From Treponema sp. (GTDB lineage: Bacteria > Spirochaetota > Spirochaetia > Treponematales > Breznakiellaceae): a stretch of DNA of 39,221 nucleotides. Made by a program: the position numbers and the translations under genes. Each line of letters starts with the position of its first letter. Position 1 is the stretch's first letter. The notes beneath the pieces are model-generated. The model did no database searches. It had not been told where the DNA came from and saw only the letters and a list, made by a program, of their open reading frames with translations. Positions 24,704 through 32,007 of the stretch are shown here, piece after piece. The DNA lies in NCBI GenBank assembly GCA_031290325.1, contig JAITNU010000028.1, positions 1 to 39,221 on the forward strand, in the 5' to 3' direction.

Positions 24704-25015
24704 ATGTACGCATTGATAGAATTTAAGGGAAAACAGTACAAGGCCGAAAAGGGCGCACTCCTGCATGTAGACCGGATCAACGCTGAGGTTGGTTCCGCCC
24801 TGGATATTGACGCGGTACTCCTCCTTTCAGGAGATACGGTACAGGTGGGGGCTCCCTACATACCCGGGGCCAAGGTGTCTGCAGTGGTGGAAAGCCATGA
24901 AAAGGATAAGAAGATTATCGTTTTTAAGTATAAACCCAAGAAGGATTACCGCAGGAAGCAGGGACACCGGCAGCAGTATTCGGTCATCAAGATTCAGGAT
25001 ATCATCGGGGCCTAG
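24704..25015 (+). CDS. rplU: 50S ribosomal protein L21
   Basis: The 103-residue protein matches L21 throughout: MYALIEFKGKQYKAEKG at the start, GAPYIPGAKVSAVV in the middle and KYKPKKDYRRKQGHRQQY near the end, the basic rRNA-binding loop. It binds 23S rRNA in the large subunit. It is the first gene of the operon rplU-prp-rpmA-obg-nadD-LCP-rsfS, an order shared by many bacteria. Confidence 0.98.
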   Translation: MYALIEFKGKQYKAEKGALLHVDRINAEVGSALDIDAVLLLSGDTVQVGAPYIPGAKVSAVVESHEKDKKIIVFKYKPKKDYRRKQGHRQQYSVIKIQDIIGA

Positions 25016-25031
25016 GTGCCGGGATACGCGG

Positions 25032-25361
25032 ATGATAGCAATCGACGTGGCCGTGGATGAGGCGGGGCTGCTCAGGTCCTGTGCTGTTACGGGCCATGCC
25101 AAGGCAGGGCCTAAGGGCGGTGATATTGTCTGCGCCGCCGTGTCGGTACTTATCAGGACGGCCCTGAAGACCCTTTCCGGACGGGAAGGGATAATGGTAC
25201 GGGGAGACGCTCCAGAGCGGGGCGTCTTTTGGATGGAAATGGACTATACTCAGGAGGGCAGGGATTTCCTGTTTGCCGTGGGGGCTTTTCTTACCGAGGG
25301 GCTTGAGTCAGTTTCTGTAGAATATCCTGATTACTGTACCATACATATACGGAGGAACTAA
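25032..25361 (+). CDS. prp: Prp (YsxB) ribosomal-processing cysteine protease
   Basis: The 109-residue protein starts at the ATG at 25032 (MIAIDVAVDEAGLLRS). It contains the Prp catalytic block GHAKAGPKGGDIVCAAVS, with His22 and Cys34 as the expected pair, and lies between rplU and rpmA as in Firmicutes. There Prp cuts off an N-terminal extension of L27. Reading the frame further upstream only adds out-of-frame rplU sequence. The L27 next door has no such extension, so its target here is unclear. Confidence 0.88.
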   Translation: MIAIDVAVDEAGLLRSCAVTGHAKAGPKGGDIVCAAVSVLIRTALKTLSGREGIMVRGDAPERGVFWMEMDYTQEGRDFLFAVGAFLTEGLESVSVEYPDYCTIHIRRN

Positions 25362-25362
25362 T

Positions 25363-25620
25363 ATGGCTCGAAAACGAGGCGGCAGTGGCGCCAAGAACGG
25401 ACGGGATTCTAATCCCCACTACCTGGGGGTTAAGGCATCAGGGGGATCAAGGGTAAAGGCCGGAACCATCATTGTCCGGCAGCGGGGAACCAAGATACAT
25501 CCCGGTACTAATGTAGGCTGTGGAGGGGACTATACCCTCTTTGCCCTGATAGACGGGACCGTGTCTTTCACCCGGCGCCGGGGCCGGAAACTAGCCGGGG
25601 TCATACCTGTCGGGGTATAA
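25363..25620 (+). CDS. rpmA: 50S ribosomal protein L27
   Basis: The 85 residues begin MARKRGGSGAKNGRDSNPHY, the standard short form whose N-terminus reaches the peptidyl-transferase centre. A GGAGG seven bases upstream fixes the start. The upstream codons offer no ATG, GTG or TTG in frame that would create a cleavable extension. It follows prp with one base between the stop and the start. Confidence 0.98.
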   Translation: MARKRGGSGAKNGRDSNPHYLGVKASGGSRVKAGTIIVRQRGTKIHPGTNVGCGGDYTLFALIDGTVSFTRRRGRKLAGVIPVGV

Positions 25621-25659
25621 CGCGCTGTGTACGGTCAATCACGCAGACGCTGAGGGTAC

Positions 25660-26703
25660 ATGGAAAAATTTGCCGATGAGGCGTTAATTGAAGTCTCCTC
25701 AGGCTCAGGGGGGAACGGCTGTGTTAGTTTCCGCCGGGAAAAATATGTTCCCCGAGGTGGACCCTCAGGAGGCGACGGAGGACGGGGCGGGGATGTGGTC
25801 TTCACGATCCGGCGCAACCTCAGAACCCTGGCCCACCTGCGGTATAAGCAGTCCTTTAAGGGGGAAAACGGCAGGGACGGGGAGGGTGCAGGCCGGTACG
25901 GCAGAAGCGGCGGGGACATGGTCATTCCCCTGCCTCCGGGTTCGGTGCTGAAAGACGCGGATACCGGGGAGCTTATCCGGGATTTCGGTAACAATGAAGG
26001 GGATTTCCTGTTCCTCAAGGGGGGAAACGGGGGTTGGGGAAACATTCACTTTAAGTCTTCGGTGAATCAGGCCCCCTGCAAGGCCCTGCCGGGAAAACCC
26101 GGTACCTTTATGCGGCTCCGGGTGGAATTGCGGCTCATTGCAGATATAGGCTTAGTGGGCTTCCCCAACGCGGGAAAGTCCTCCCTCCTGAACCGGTTCA
26201 CCAATGCCCGGCCCAAGATAGCCCCCTATCCCTTTACCACCAAGATACCAAACCTCGGGGTCCTGAGCCTGGATGACCGGGATATCATCCTCGCGGATAT
26301 TCCAGGGCTTATCGAAGGAGCCTCAGCGGGACTGGGCCTGGGAATCCGGTTTCTCAAGCACATTGCCCGGACCACTGCCCTCGCCTTTGTCATTGACCTT
26401 GGGGAGGATACGTATCTGGAAGCCTTTGAGGTGTTATACAGCGAATTGGAGGCGTTTTCCCCGGAACTGGTGCAGAAACCCCGGATCCTCGTGGGTACCA
26501 AGCTGGACCTGGCAGCGTGCGATGGTGTCGATATCCTCATGCGCCTTGAAAGCCTCAAAACCAGGTATACCAGGGAAAGGGTGCTGGGAGTTTCGGTTTT
26601 TTCCGGTGAGGGTATTCCTGAATTGATGGCCTGTATTGGAGCACTGGTACAGGCTACGGATGGCCACTACACATGGAATAACAAGGAGGTCCTGAACCGG
26701 TGA
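25660..26703 (+). CDS. obg: Obg/CgtA GTPase
   Basis: Obg is a ribosome-assembly and stress-related GTPase of the large subunit. The 347 residues include the glycine-rich Obg fold (1-158; GSGGNGCVSFRREKYVPRGG, with many GG turns) and a G domain with P-loop GFPNAGKSS (167-175), PFTT switch I, DIPGLIEGA (213-221) and G4 TKLD. The C-terminal OCT domain of some Obg proteins is absent. The start lies 40 bases after rpmA, and the stop overlaps the nadD GTG. Confidence 0.97.
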   Translation: MEKFADEALIEVSSGSGGNGCVSFRREKYVPRGGPSGGDGGRGGDVVFTIRRNLRTLAHLRYKQSFKGENGRDGEGAGRYGRSGGDMVIPLPPGSVLKDADTGELIRDFGNNEGDFLFLKGGNGGWGNIHFKSSVNQAPCKALPGKPGTFMRLRVELRLIADIGLVGFPNAGKSSLLNRFTNARPKIAPYPFTTKIPNLGVLSLDDRDIILADIPGLIEGASAGLGLGIRFLKHIARTTALAFVIDLGEDTYLEAFEVLYSELEAFSPELVQKPRILVGTKLDLAACDGVDILMRLESLKTRYTRERVLGVSVFSGEGIPELMACIGALVQATDGHYTWNNKEVLNR

Positions 26704-27866
26704 AGCTGGCAATTCTGGGGGGAAGTTTTAACCCCGTCCACATCGGACACCTGTTTCTGGCAGAGGCGGTGCTTTCGGAGCTGGGGTATGACCGGATCCT
26801 CCTGGTTCCTGCATACCAGTCCCCCTTTAAACTGGACGCCCAGAGGGGAAGCCCGGAGGATCGGATGGCTATGCTTGCGGCCTCCATTGCCGGGGACCCG
26901 CGCATAACCATTGATGACAGTGAAATCCGGCGAAAAGGGGTCTCCTATACCATTGATACCCTGGCTGATATCATAAGGCGCTACGGTCCTGAAGGGAAAC
27001 CAGGGCTGGTGCTGGGGGATGATCTTGCCCAGGATTTCCCCACGTGGCGACAGGCCGGGGATATTGTGAACCAGGGGGATATCATCATCGCCCATCGGAG
27101 CGCAGTCGAAGAAGCGGTGTTTCCTTATCCCCACCGGTGGCTCAAAAATGAAATCATGGAAATCTCCTCTGCGCTGGTGCGGGATCGGATCCGGACCAGC
27201 GCAAACTGGCGCTACCTGGTCCCCGCGGGCGCCCGTCATATTATTGAGGATCGCCTCCTCTACGGCTATACGCCCCCTCACCCTTCATCCGTTTCCCAGG
27301 CGCTTATCCTCCAGGTAGAAGAAGCGGCCCGTTCCGCCGTGAGTGCTTCCCGGTTCCTCCATTCCCGGAATACGGCGCTCCTCTCCCGGGACCTGTGCCT
27401 GCGTTTCGGCCTTGACCCCAAGGCGGGGTACCTGGCGGGCATTGCCCATGATATGTGCAAAGCCTGCTCTGAGGAGGAACTCATCACCCTGGCCCGTCAG
27501 GATGGGGAGGAGATTTCCAAACTGGAACGGAAGAAGCCCTCGCTGCTCCATGCCCGTGCCGCGGCGATCCTGCTGGACCAGCGCTTTGGGGTCCATAATG
27601 AGGATATCCTTGAGGCTGTGCGGCTGCATACCACCGGGGGGATGGACATGGGGCCACTGGCAAAGGTGGTGTATATTGCCGATAAAATAGAAGTATCCCG
27701 GGAAACGGTAGGTCCGGGCCTCCGGGAACTCAGCCGAACCGCCGAGCTGGACAAGCTGTTCGGGGCGGTTTTGGATACTATCGTGGCCTACCTCCGTTCC
27801 CGGAAACTGGATATTTCCGAAGGGACCATGCGGCTGCTTGAGGCAATGGAGAGGAAAAGATTGTGA
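26700..27866 (+). CDS. nadD: NadD-YqeK fusion (nicotinate-nucleotide adenylyltransferase plus HD hydrolase)
   Basis: One 388-residue protein combines two enzymes. Residues 1-195 are NadD, which makes deamido-NAD from nicotinate mononucleotide and ATP: GGSFNPVHIGHL (7-18) and ISSALVRDRI are its nucleotidyltransferase motifs. Residues 200-388 are a YqeK-type HD domain (Ap4A-cleaving in characterised YqeK): His in FLHSRN, AHD at 249-251, SLLHAR, and RLHTTGG with a later Asp in IADKIE. The start is GTG at 26700, overlapping the obg TGA, with AAGGAGG upstream. Separate nadD and yqeK genes are usual at this place in Firmicutes; here they are fused. Confidence 0.95.
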   Translation: MKLAILGGSFNPVHIGHLFLAEAVLSELGYDRILLVPAYQSPFKLDAQRGSPEDRMAMLAASIAGDPRITIDDSEIRRKGVSYTIDTLADIIRRYGPEGKPGLVLGDDLAQDFPTWRQAGDIVNQGDIIIAHRSAVEEAVFPYPHRWLKNEIMEISSALVRDRIRTSANWRYLVPAGARHIIEDRLLYGYTPPHPSSVSQALILQVEEAARSAVSASRFLHSRNTALLSRDLCLRFGLDPKAGYLAGIAHDMCKACSEEELITLARQDGEEISKLERKKPSLLHARAAAILLDQRFGVHNEDILEAVRLHTTGGMDMGPLAKVVYIADKIEVSRETVGPGLRELSRTAELDKLFGAVLDTIVAYLRSRKLDISEGTMRLLEAMERKRL

Positions 27867-29077
27867 AAAAAGCCAAATTCGATGCGAGTGTATTTTTCCT
27901 GGGGACCATTGTCGTGTTCCTGGGGGTAGGGGTGTTTTTTACCGTGCTGACCCTCCGGGCTGACCCGATAGAAGAGGTGCTTTCCGGGGACCGGGTCATC
28001 AATACCCTGTTTATTATAGAAGCGAAGTCCAAGCCCATCGGGACCTATGTGTTCATGTACTATCCGGTAACCCGGCGGGCCGCGATCTTCGATATACCCG
28101 GGGAGGTTGGCCTGATTTTACAGCGGATCAACCGGGTTGACCGCATTGATACGGTGTATGATCCCCAAAAAACAGCGCTCTTTGAAAATGAGGTTGAACG
28201 GCTTTTGGGGGTTGACATTAGTTTTTCCTTTATTTTTGACGACGAAACCCTGGGGAAAGCGGTTGATCTCGTTGAAGGGGTGGAACTGTTCATCCCCTCA
28301 TCAGTGGAAATCTACGATGAGGAACCGCCTATCCTGTTCCCTTCGGGAGTAACCCGCCTGGACGGGGATAAGGCCCAGGTGTACGTTACCTACGAAGTGC
28401 CGGAGGAAAACACCGAAGTGGCCCATTTCCGCAGGCAGCGGTTTTTTCTGGGGCTTATTAAACGCCTTGGGGAGCAGAACGAGGTGCTCAAACAGAGTTC
28501 GGTTGCCCAGATCTACCAGTCTCTGCTGAAAACCAACATGAATCAGCGCGCCCGGACCCGGCTTTTTGATGAGTATGCCGGGATCAACATGGACCGGATC
28601 AGCATCCAGTCTGTGGGCGGAAATATCCGGGAGGTTTCAGGTCAGATACTGCTGTTTCCTTATTATGAAGGCAACCTCATCAAAGAGATCGTGCGTCAGA
28701 CCCTGAGTGCCCTTACCCGGCAGGTGGAGGGGGATCTGACCGAACGGGTCTTTACGGTGGAGGTGCTCAACGGCACGGGGACCAACGGGCTTGCGGGAAG
28801 AACTGCGGAACTGCTCCGGAGCTTCGGGTATGATGTCATATCCATTGGCAATGCGGAGCAGCATGATTACGAATCCACCCTCATCATAGACCGGTCTGGT
28901 TATGAAAACATGGTCAAAACCTTTGGGGACATCATCCGGTGTAAAAACATCCGGTATGAGAGCGTAGACCCTGATACCTTAGAAATGGAACCGAGTCTCC
29001 AGAATTTTGAATATCGCTCGGATTTTACACTCATCATTGGAAGGGATTTTAATGGACGATACGTTACCGGCGGATAA
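27863..29077 (+). CDS. LytR-CpsA-Psr-like membrane protein, probably non-catalytic
   Basis: The 404-residue protein has one N-terminal transmembrane helix (FFLGTIVVFLGVGVFFTVLT) and an extracytoplasmic LCP-like domain (about 45-270). A LytR_C-type domain follows (VEVLNGTGTNGLAGRTAELL, then SFGYDVISIGN). LCP enzymes attach polymers to peptidoglycan and use conserved arginines in RxDT and PRDT-type motifs. The corresponding places here read KPIGTYVFMYYP and AIFDIPGEVG, without those residues, so activity is doubtful. It starts at a GTG overlapping the nadD-yqeK stop and ends overlapping rsfS. Confidence 0.75.
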   Translation: MKKAKFDASVFFLGTIVVFLGVGVFFTVLTLRADPIEEVLSGDRVINTLFIIEAKSKPIGTYVFMYYPVTRRAAIFDIPGEVGLILQRINRVDRIDTVYDPQKTALFENEVERLLGVDISFSFIFDDETLGKAVDLVEGVELFIPSSVEIYDEEPPILFPSGVTRLDGDKAQVYVTYEVPEENTEVAHFRRQRFFLGLIKRLGEQNEVLKQSSVAQIYQSLLKTNMNQRARTRLFDEYAGINMDRISIQSVGGNIREVSGQILLFPYYEGNLIKEIVRQTLSALTRQVEGDLTERVFTVEVLNGTGTNGLAGRTAELLRSFGYDVISIGNAEQHDYESTLIIDRSGYENMVKTFGDIIRCKNIRYESVDPDTLEMEPSLQNFEYRSDFTLIIGRDFNGRYVTGG

Positions 29078-29432
29078 TCGGGCCGCGGCAATAGAACTAG
29101 GCAAGCTCCTCCGGGAGCATCGGGGCGGGGATGTGGTGGTGATGGACCTCCGCGGCCTCAATACCTGGACCGACTTTTTTGTGTTGGCCACCGTTACGAG
29201 CAGGACGCATTTACAGGGGCTGGAACGGCACATCAAGGAGTTTTCCCAGGAAAAGGGGATAGATATCCTCCGGAAATCTCCTGTTCCCCGGGGGGCTGAT
29301 GATGCATGGCGACTTATTGACTTAGGCGTCCTGGTGATTCATCTTATGACGGCGAAGACCCGATCTTTTTATGAATTAGAGCGACTTTGGGGAGCCGCCG
29401 CAGTGGTTTTTTGCGAAGATGGAAAGTGCTAA
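29052..29432 (+). CDS. rsfS: Ribosomal silencing factor RsfS
   Basis: RsfS binds L14 and prevents subunit joining when nutrients are poor. The 126 residues starting at the ATG at 29052 (GGAAGGG upstream) carry the family core VVMDLRGLNTWTDFFVLAT, the WRLIDLGVLVIHLM stretch and RSFYELERLWG. A longer reading to 29007 only repeats the LCP gene in another frame. It overlaps the end of the LCP gene by 26 bases and is the last gene before the hairpin. Confidence 0.95.
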   Translation: MDDTLPADNRAAAIELGKLLREHRGGDVVVMDLRGLNTWTDFFVLATVTSRTHLQGLERHIKEFSQEKGIDILRKSPVPRGADDAWRLIDLGVLVIHLMTAKTRSFYELERLWGAAAVVFCEDGKC

Positions 29433-29437
29433 CAGGA

Positions 29438-29477
29438 GGGTGAAGCCGGGGAGGTTTCCTTTCTCCCGGCTTCACCC
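29438..29477. terminator. Strong hairpin between rsfS and the acidic-protein gene
   Basis: GGGTGAAGCCGGG (29438-29450) pairs perfectly with CCCGGCTTCACCC (29465-29477) over 13 bases, with a 14-base loop. It lies between convergent genes and probably ends both transcripts. No T tract follows on either strand, so it would be Rho-assisted or simply stabilise the 3' ends. Confidence 0.75.
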
Positions 29478-29489
29478 CAGAGGCGTTAC

Positions 29490-29828
29490 CTATTCATCGA
29501 AGTCGTCGTAATCTTCCTCTTCGTATTCGTAGCCTTCCTCTTCCTCTTCGTAATCGTCGTCATCAAAATCATCATCCTCAAAGTCATCGTCGAAGTCGTC
29601 CTCCAGGTCATCAATGTCTTCTTCGTCGATGTCATCCTCATCATCGTCCTCATCGTCATCGAAGAGGAAGCAAGGGTAGGGAAGATCGTCATGCTGCCCG
29701 CTTTCTCCAAGAAAACCACAGCTAACCGAGGGCATCAACGCGAGCTCTTCTGACGTGTACAACTCGTCGAGCGAGTATAACGTGTCTGCGGGAATCCGCT
29801 TATTATTCATGGTCTCGTTCAGAACCAT
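29490..29828 (-). CDS. Small hyperacidic protein
   Basis: About 112 residues. The ATG at 29828 has a GGAG six bases upstream; an ATG at 29840 would add four. The first half (MVLNETMNNKRIPADTLYSL...) is ordinary. From about residue 55 almost every residue is Asp, Glu or Tyr, giving a tail of about 55 residues with a very large negative charge, likely disordered. Such tails can mimic nucleic acid, bind metal or bind basic proteins; none is shown here. It stands alone and converges with the rplU operon. Confidence 0.75.
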   Translation of the reverse strand: MVLNETMNNKRIPADTLYSLDELYTSEELALMPSVSCGFLGESGQHDDLPYPCFLFDDDEDDDEDDIDEEDIDDLEDDFDDDFEDDDFDDDDYEEEEEGYEYEEEDYDDFDE

Positions 29829-29967
29829 ACTATTCTCCATTTGATTGAGATTTCTCTTGAAAAAACATAAGGGAGAGATTCAGTATCTGTCAACTGGTTT
29901 CCGATGGTTTCCGATTAAAAAAAGTGAGGAAATGTGGCGTATTATTTTGTATTCCTGCGTATCCTCC

Positions 29968-29996
29968 TTGACATAAGCGCTCCATTTCGTTATACT
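29968..29996 (+). promoter_or_regulatory. Promoter of ispE
   Basis: TTGACA (29968-29973) and TATACT (29991-29996) are separated by 17 bases, an almost perfect sigma70 promoter. It also shows that the longer reading of ispE from 29934 is not translated. Confidence 0.87.
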
Positions 29997-30038
29997 GTTT
30001 TTGAATCAGGGCACAGACAGTATTATGGTGAGGAAAAC

Positions 30039-30935
30039 ATGACAGGCTGTACTATTGAGGCCCCTGGTAAGATAAATCTGCATCTCCAGGTGAAAGAGCG
30101 GCGTTCCGATGGGTACCATGAGCTTGAGAGTATCTTTGTGGCCCTTGCCTTTGGGGATAGGCTTAGGTTTGAGCTTACCTCAAAGGATGAGGGCTGCGAG
30201 CTTCACGGGGGCGGGGATATTCCCCCGGGGCAGAATCTTATTGAGCGGGCAGTAGCCCTGTTCCGGGTACGGACCGGGTTTAGCCGGGGGCTTCGGGTAT
30301 GGGTGGAGAAGCGGATACCCCTGGGAGCGGGTCTGGGGGGCGGTTCTTCCGATGCGGCTTCCACGCTGCGGGCTTTGAATATGCTGGCGGCTACTGACCT
30401 TGCTCCAGAAGCGCTGGGTGAAATGGCTCGAAGTCTGGGAAGTGATGTGCCGTTTTTCCTCTCAGGCGGAGCGGCCCTGGTATCGGGCAGGGGGGAGCGT
30501 ATCCTGCCCCTCAGGGTACCGGAGGGCTTGTCCGTGGTGGTGGTGTATCCGGGGTTTCCCAGCAATACCGCCGGGGCATTCCGGTTGCTGGACAAGCAGC
30601 GGGATGGCCAGGAAATTCGTGATGATGGGGATACGGCACTTCTGATCCGGTCTTTGGGGGAACATCCCAGGGGATGGCCTTATCGCAATGATTTCCTGCC
30701 GGTTTTTCTGAGTGCGGGAAACCGGGAAACAGCGGAGGCCTATCGGGGTATATTACAGGAGCTGGCTACTTTGGGAGCGGATTTTGCAGGGCTTTCCGGA
30801 GCGGGATCGAGTTGTTTCGGAATCTTTGTTGATAGCGGTGTGGCGGAAAAGGCAGCAAGGACCCTTAGGCGGCCAGGGAATTTTGTCCAAGTAACGTTTT
30901 TCCTTGCGTGTTTAGGTGCTTTGGTATTAAAATAA
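30039..30935 (+). CDS. ispE: 4-diphosphocytidyl-2-C-methyl-D-erythritol kinase
   Basis: IspE phosphorylates CDP-ME in the non-mevalonate isoprenoid pathway. The 298-residue protein begins MTGCTIEAPGKINLHLQVKE, with the conserved Lys11/Asn13 region, and has the GHMP ATP loop PLGAGLGGGSSDAAS (94-108) and the C-terminal GLSGAGSSCFG motif. The start is the ATG at 30039, preceded by AGGA, downstream of a strong promoter. The cofactor is ATP and the enzyme is cytoplasmic. It begins the second ordered rightward block of the window. Confidence 0.96.
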   Translation: MTGCTIEAPGKINLHLQVKERRSDGYHELESIFVALAFGDRLRFELTSKDEGCELHGGGDIPPGQNLIERAVALFRVRTGFSRGLRVWVEKRIPLGAGLGGGSSDAASTLRALNMLAATDLAPEALGEMARSLGSDVPFFLSGGAALVSGRGERILPLRVPEGLSVVVVYPGFPSNTAGAFRLLDKQRDGQEIRDDGDTALLIRSLGEHPRGWPYRNDFLPVFLSAGNRETAEAYRGILQELATLGADFAGLSGAGSSCFGIFVDSGVAEKAARTLRRPGNFVQVTFFLACLGALVLK

Positions 30936-30975
30936 ATACTAAAGTTATTCTGGACCAATAAAAAGGAGAGGCGTC

Positions 30976-31257
30976 ATGGAGATAACTGATATTAGGGTCC
31001 GTAAGGTAGCCGGTGAGGGGAAATTAAAGGCGTATGTAACGGTTACATTTGATGACTGCTTTGTTATTCATAATGTAAAAATTATCGAGGGAAAGAGCGG
31101 TGTGTTTATTGCCATGCCGAGCCGGAAAACGAGGGCCGGGGAATACAAGGATGTTGCCCATCCGATTCACCCTGAATTCCGTATGGAATTACAAAAAAAA
31201 ATACTGGATAAGTATGATTTTGGCGCCGGGCTGGATGATCTTTCCATGGAAATATAG
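30976..31257 (+). CDS. spoVG: SpoVG family RNA/DNA-binding regulator
   Basis: The 93-residue SpoVG protein starts MEITDIRVRKVAGEGKLKAY and has the family core 'KSGVFIAMPSRKT' and 'HPIHPEFRMELQKKILDKY'. In other bacteria (including Borrelia) SpoVG is a site-specific nucleic-acid-binding regulator. A clear AAGGAG precedes the ATG. It lies 40 bases after ispE and just before a tRNA gene, so it may be transcribed with both. Confidence 0.96.
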   Translation: MEITDIRVRKVAGEGKLKAYVTVTFDDCFVIHNVKIIEGKSGVFIAMPSRKTRAGEYKDVAHPIHPEFRMELQKKILDKYDFGAGLDDLSMEI

Positions 31258-31272
31258 TATATTATAACTAAT

Positions 31273-31344
31273 TGGGACGTAGGCAAGTGGTAAGCCACCG
31301 GGTTTTGGCTCCGGCATGCACAGGTTCGAACCCTGTCGTCCCAG
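31273..31344 (+). tRNA. tRNA-Gln (UUG)
   Basis: A 72-base tRNA folds well: acceptor TGGGACG/CGTCCCA, D stem GGC/GCC, anticodon stem CCGGG/TCCGG with loop TTTTGGC giving anticodon TTG, and T arm ACAGG-TTCGAAC-CCTGT. The discriminator is G and CCA is not encoded. It decodes CAA as Gln. It lies 15 bases after spoVG and 3 bases before the ribosome site of rplY, so it seems to be part of an mRNA transcript. Confidence 0.96.
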
Positions 31345-31359
31345 CTAAGGAGTATGATG

Positions 31360-31959
31360 ATGAGTCAGGTTATTTTGGCGGCCCGGAACCGGGCCGTTAC
31401 CGGATCCGGGGAAGCTCGCCGGATCCGGCGTACCGGTCGTATACCGGCGGTTATGTATGGGCGTTCAGGTCAGGCCCTTACCATTGATCTGGATGCCAAG
31501 GAATTTTCGAATGGCATAAAGAATATCTCCGCCAGTACTATTGTTACGGTGGAAGTTGATGGCAAGTCCTATGATACCTTTGTAAAAGATACCCAGCGTA
31601 ACATCAGGGACGGAAATATACTCCATGTTGACTTCTATGAAGTGGAAAGCGGCGTGGCGTTGCGGGCCAAGGTTTCGATTCACATCCACGGCAATCCCGT
31701 GGGTGTCCGTGAGGGGGGTATTCTCGAATTTCCCCTCCATGAAGTGGAAGTGGAATGTCTGCCCAAGGACCTCCCGGAACGGATCGATGTGGATATAGCG
31801 GAACTCAAGGTAAACCAATCGATCCATGTCCGGGACCTTGCCCTGGGTGAGGGAATCCGTATTATTTCCGGTATCGATCAGGTAGTGGCGCTGGTTAAAT
31901 TTGCCAAGGCTGAAGCCGCGGCTGCCGCTGAGGAAGCATCGGAAGCTGAAGCAAAGTGA
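31360..31959 (+). CDS. rplY: 50S ribosomal protein L25 (long, CTC-type)
   Basis: The 199-residue protein has an N-terminal L25 5S-rRNA-binding domain (SQVILAARNRAVTGSGEARR..., and VDGKSYDTFVKDTQRN) and the C-terminal TL5/CTC domain (ECLPKDLPERIDVDIAELK), ending in an Ala/Glu-rich tail. Three ATGs in a row follow AAGGAG (31347-31352). The third (31360) is at the best spacing of 7 bases; the first (31354) is too close. The expected pth gene does not follow; tilS does. Confidence 0.95.
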   Translation: MSQVILAARNRAVTGSGEARRIRRTGRIPAVMYGRSGQALTIDLDAKEFSNGIKNISASTIVTVEVDGKSYDTFVKDTQRNIRDGNILHVDFYEVESGVALRAKVSIHIHGNPVGVREGGILEFPLHEVEVECLPKDLPERIDVDIAELKVNQSIHVRDLALGEGIRIISGIDQVVALVKFAKAEAAAAAEEASEAEAK

Positions 31960-32007
31960 GCTGGTTAGAACCATGATCGCCCTGGTTTTCATCCCACGTA
32001 TTGGAGT

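Noticed and set aside
24789..25031. Upstream extension of prp
   Set aside because: It overlaps rplU in another frame, and the Prp family starts at MIAIDV.
29934..30038. N-terminal extension of ispE
   Set aside because: It runs through the -35 and -10 boxes at 29968-29996, and the family starts near APGKINL.
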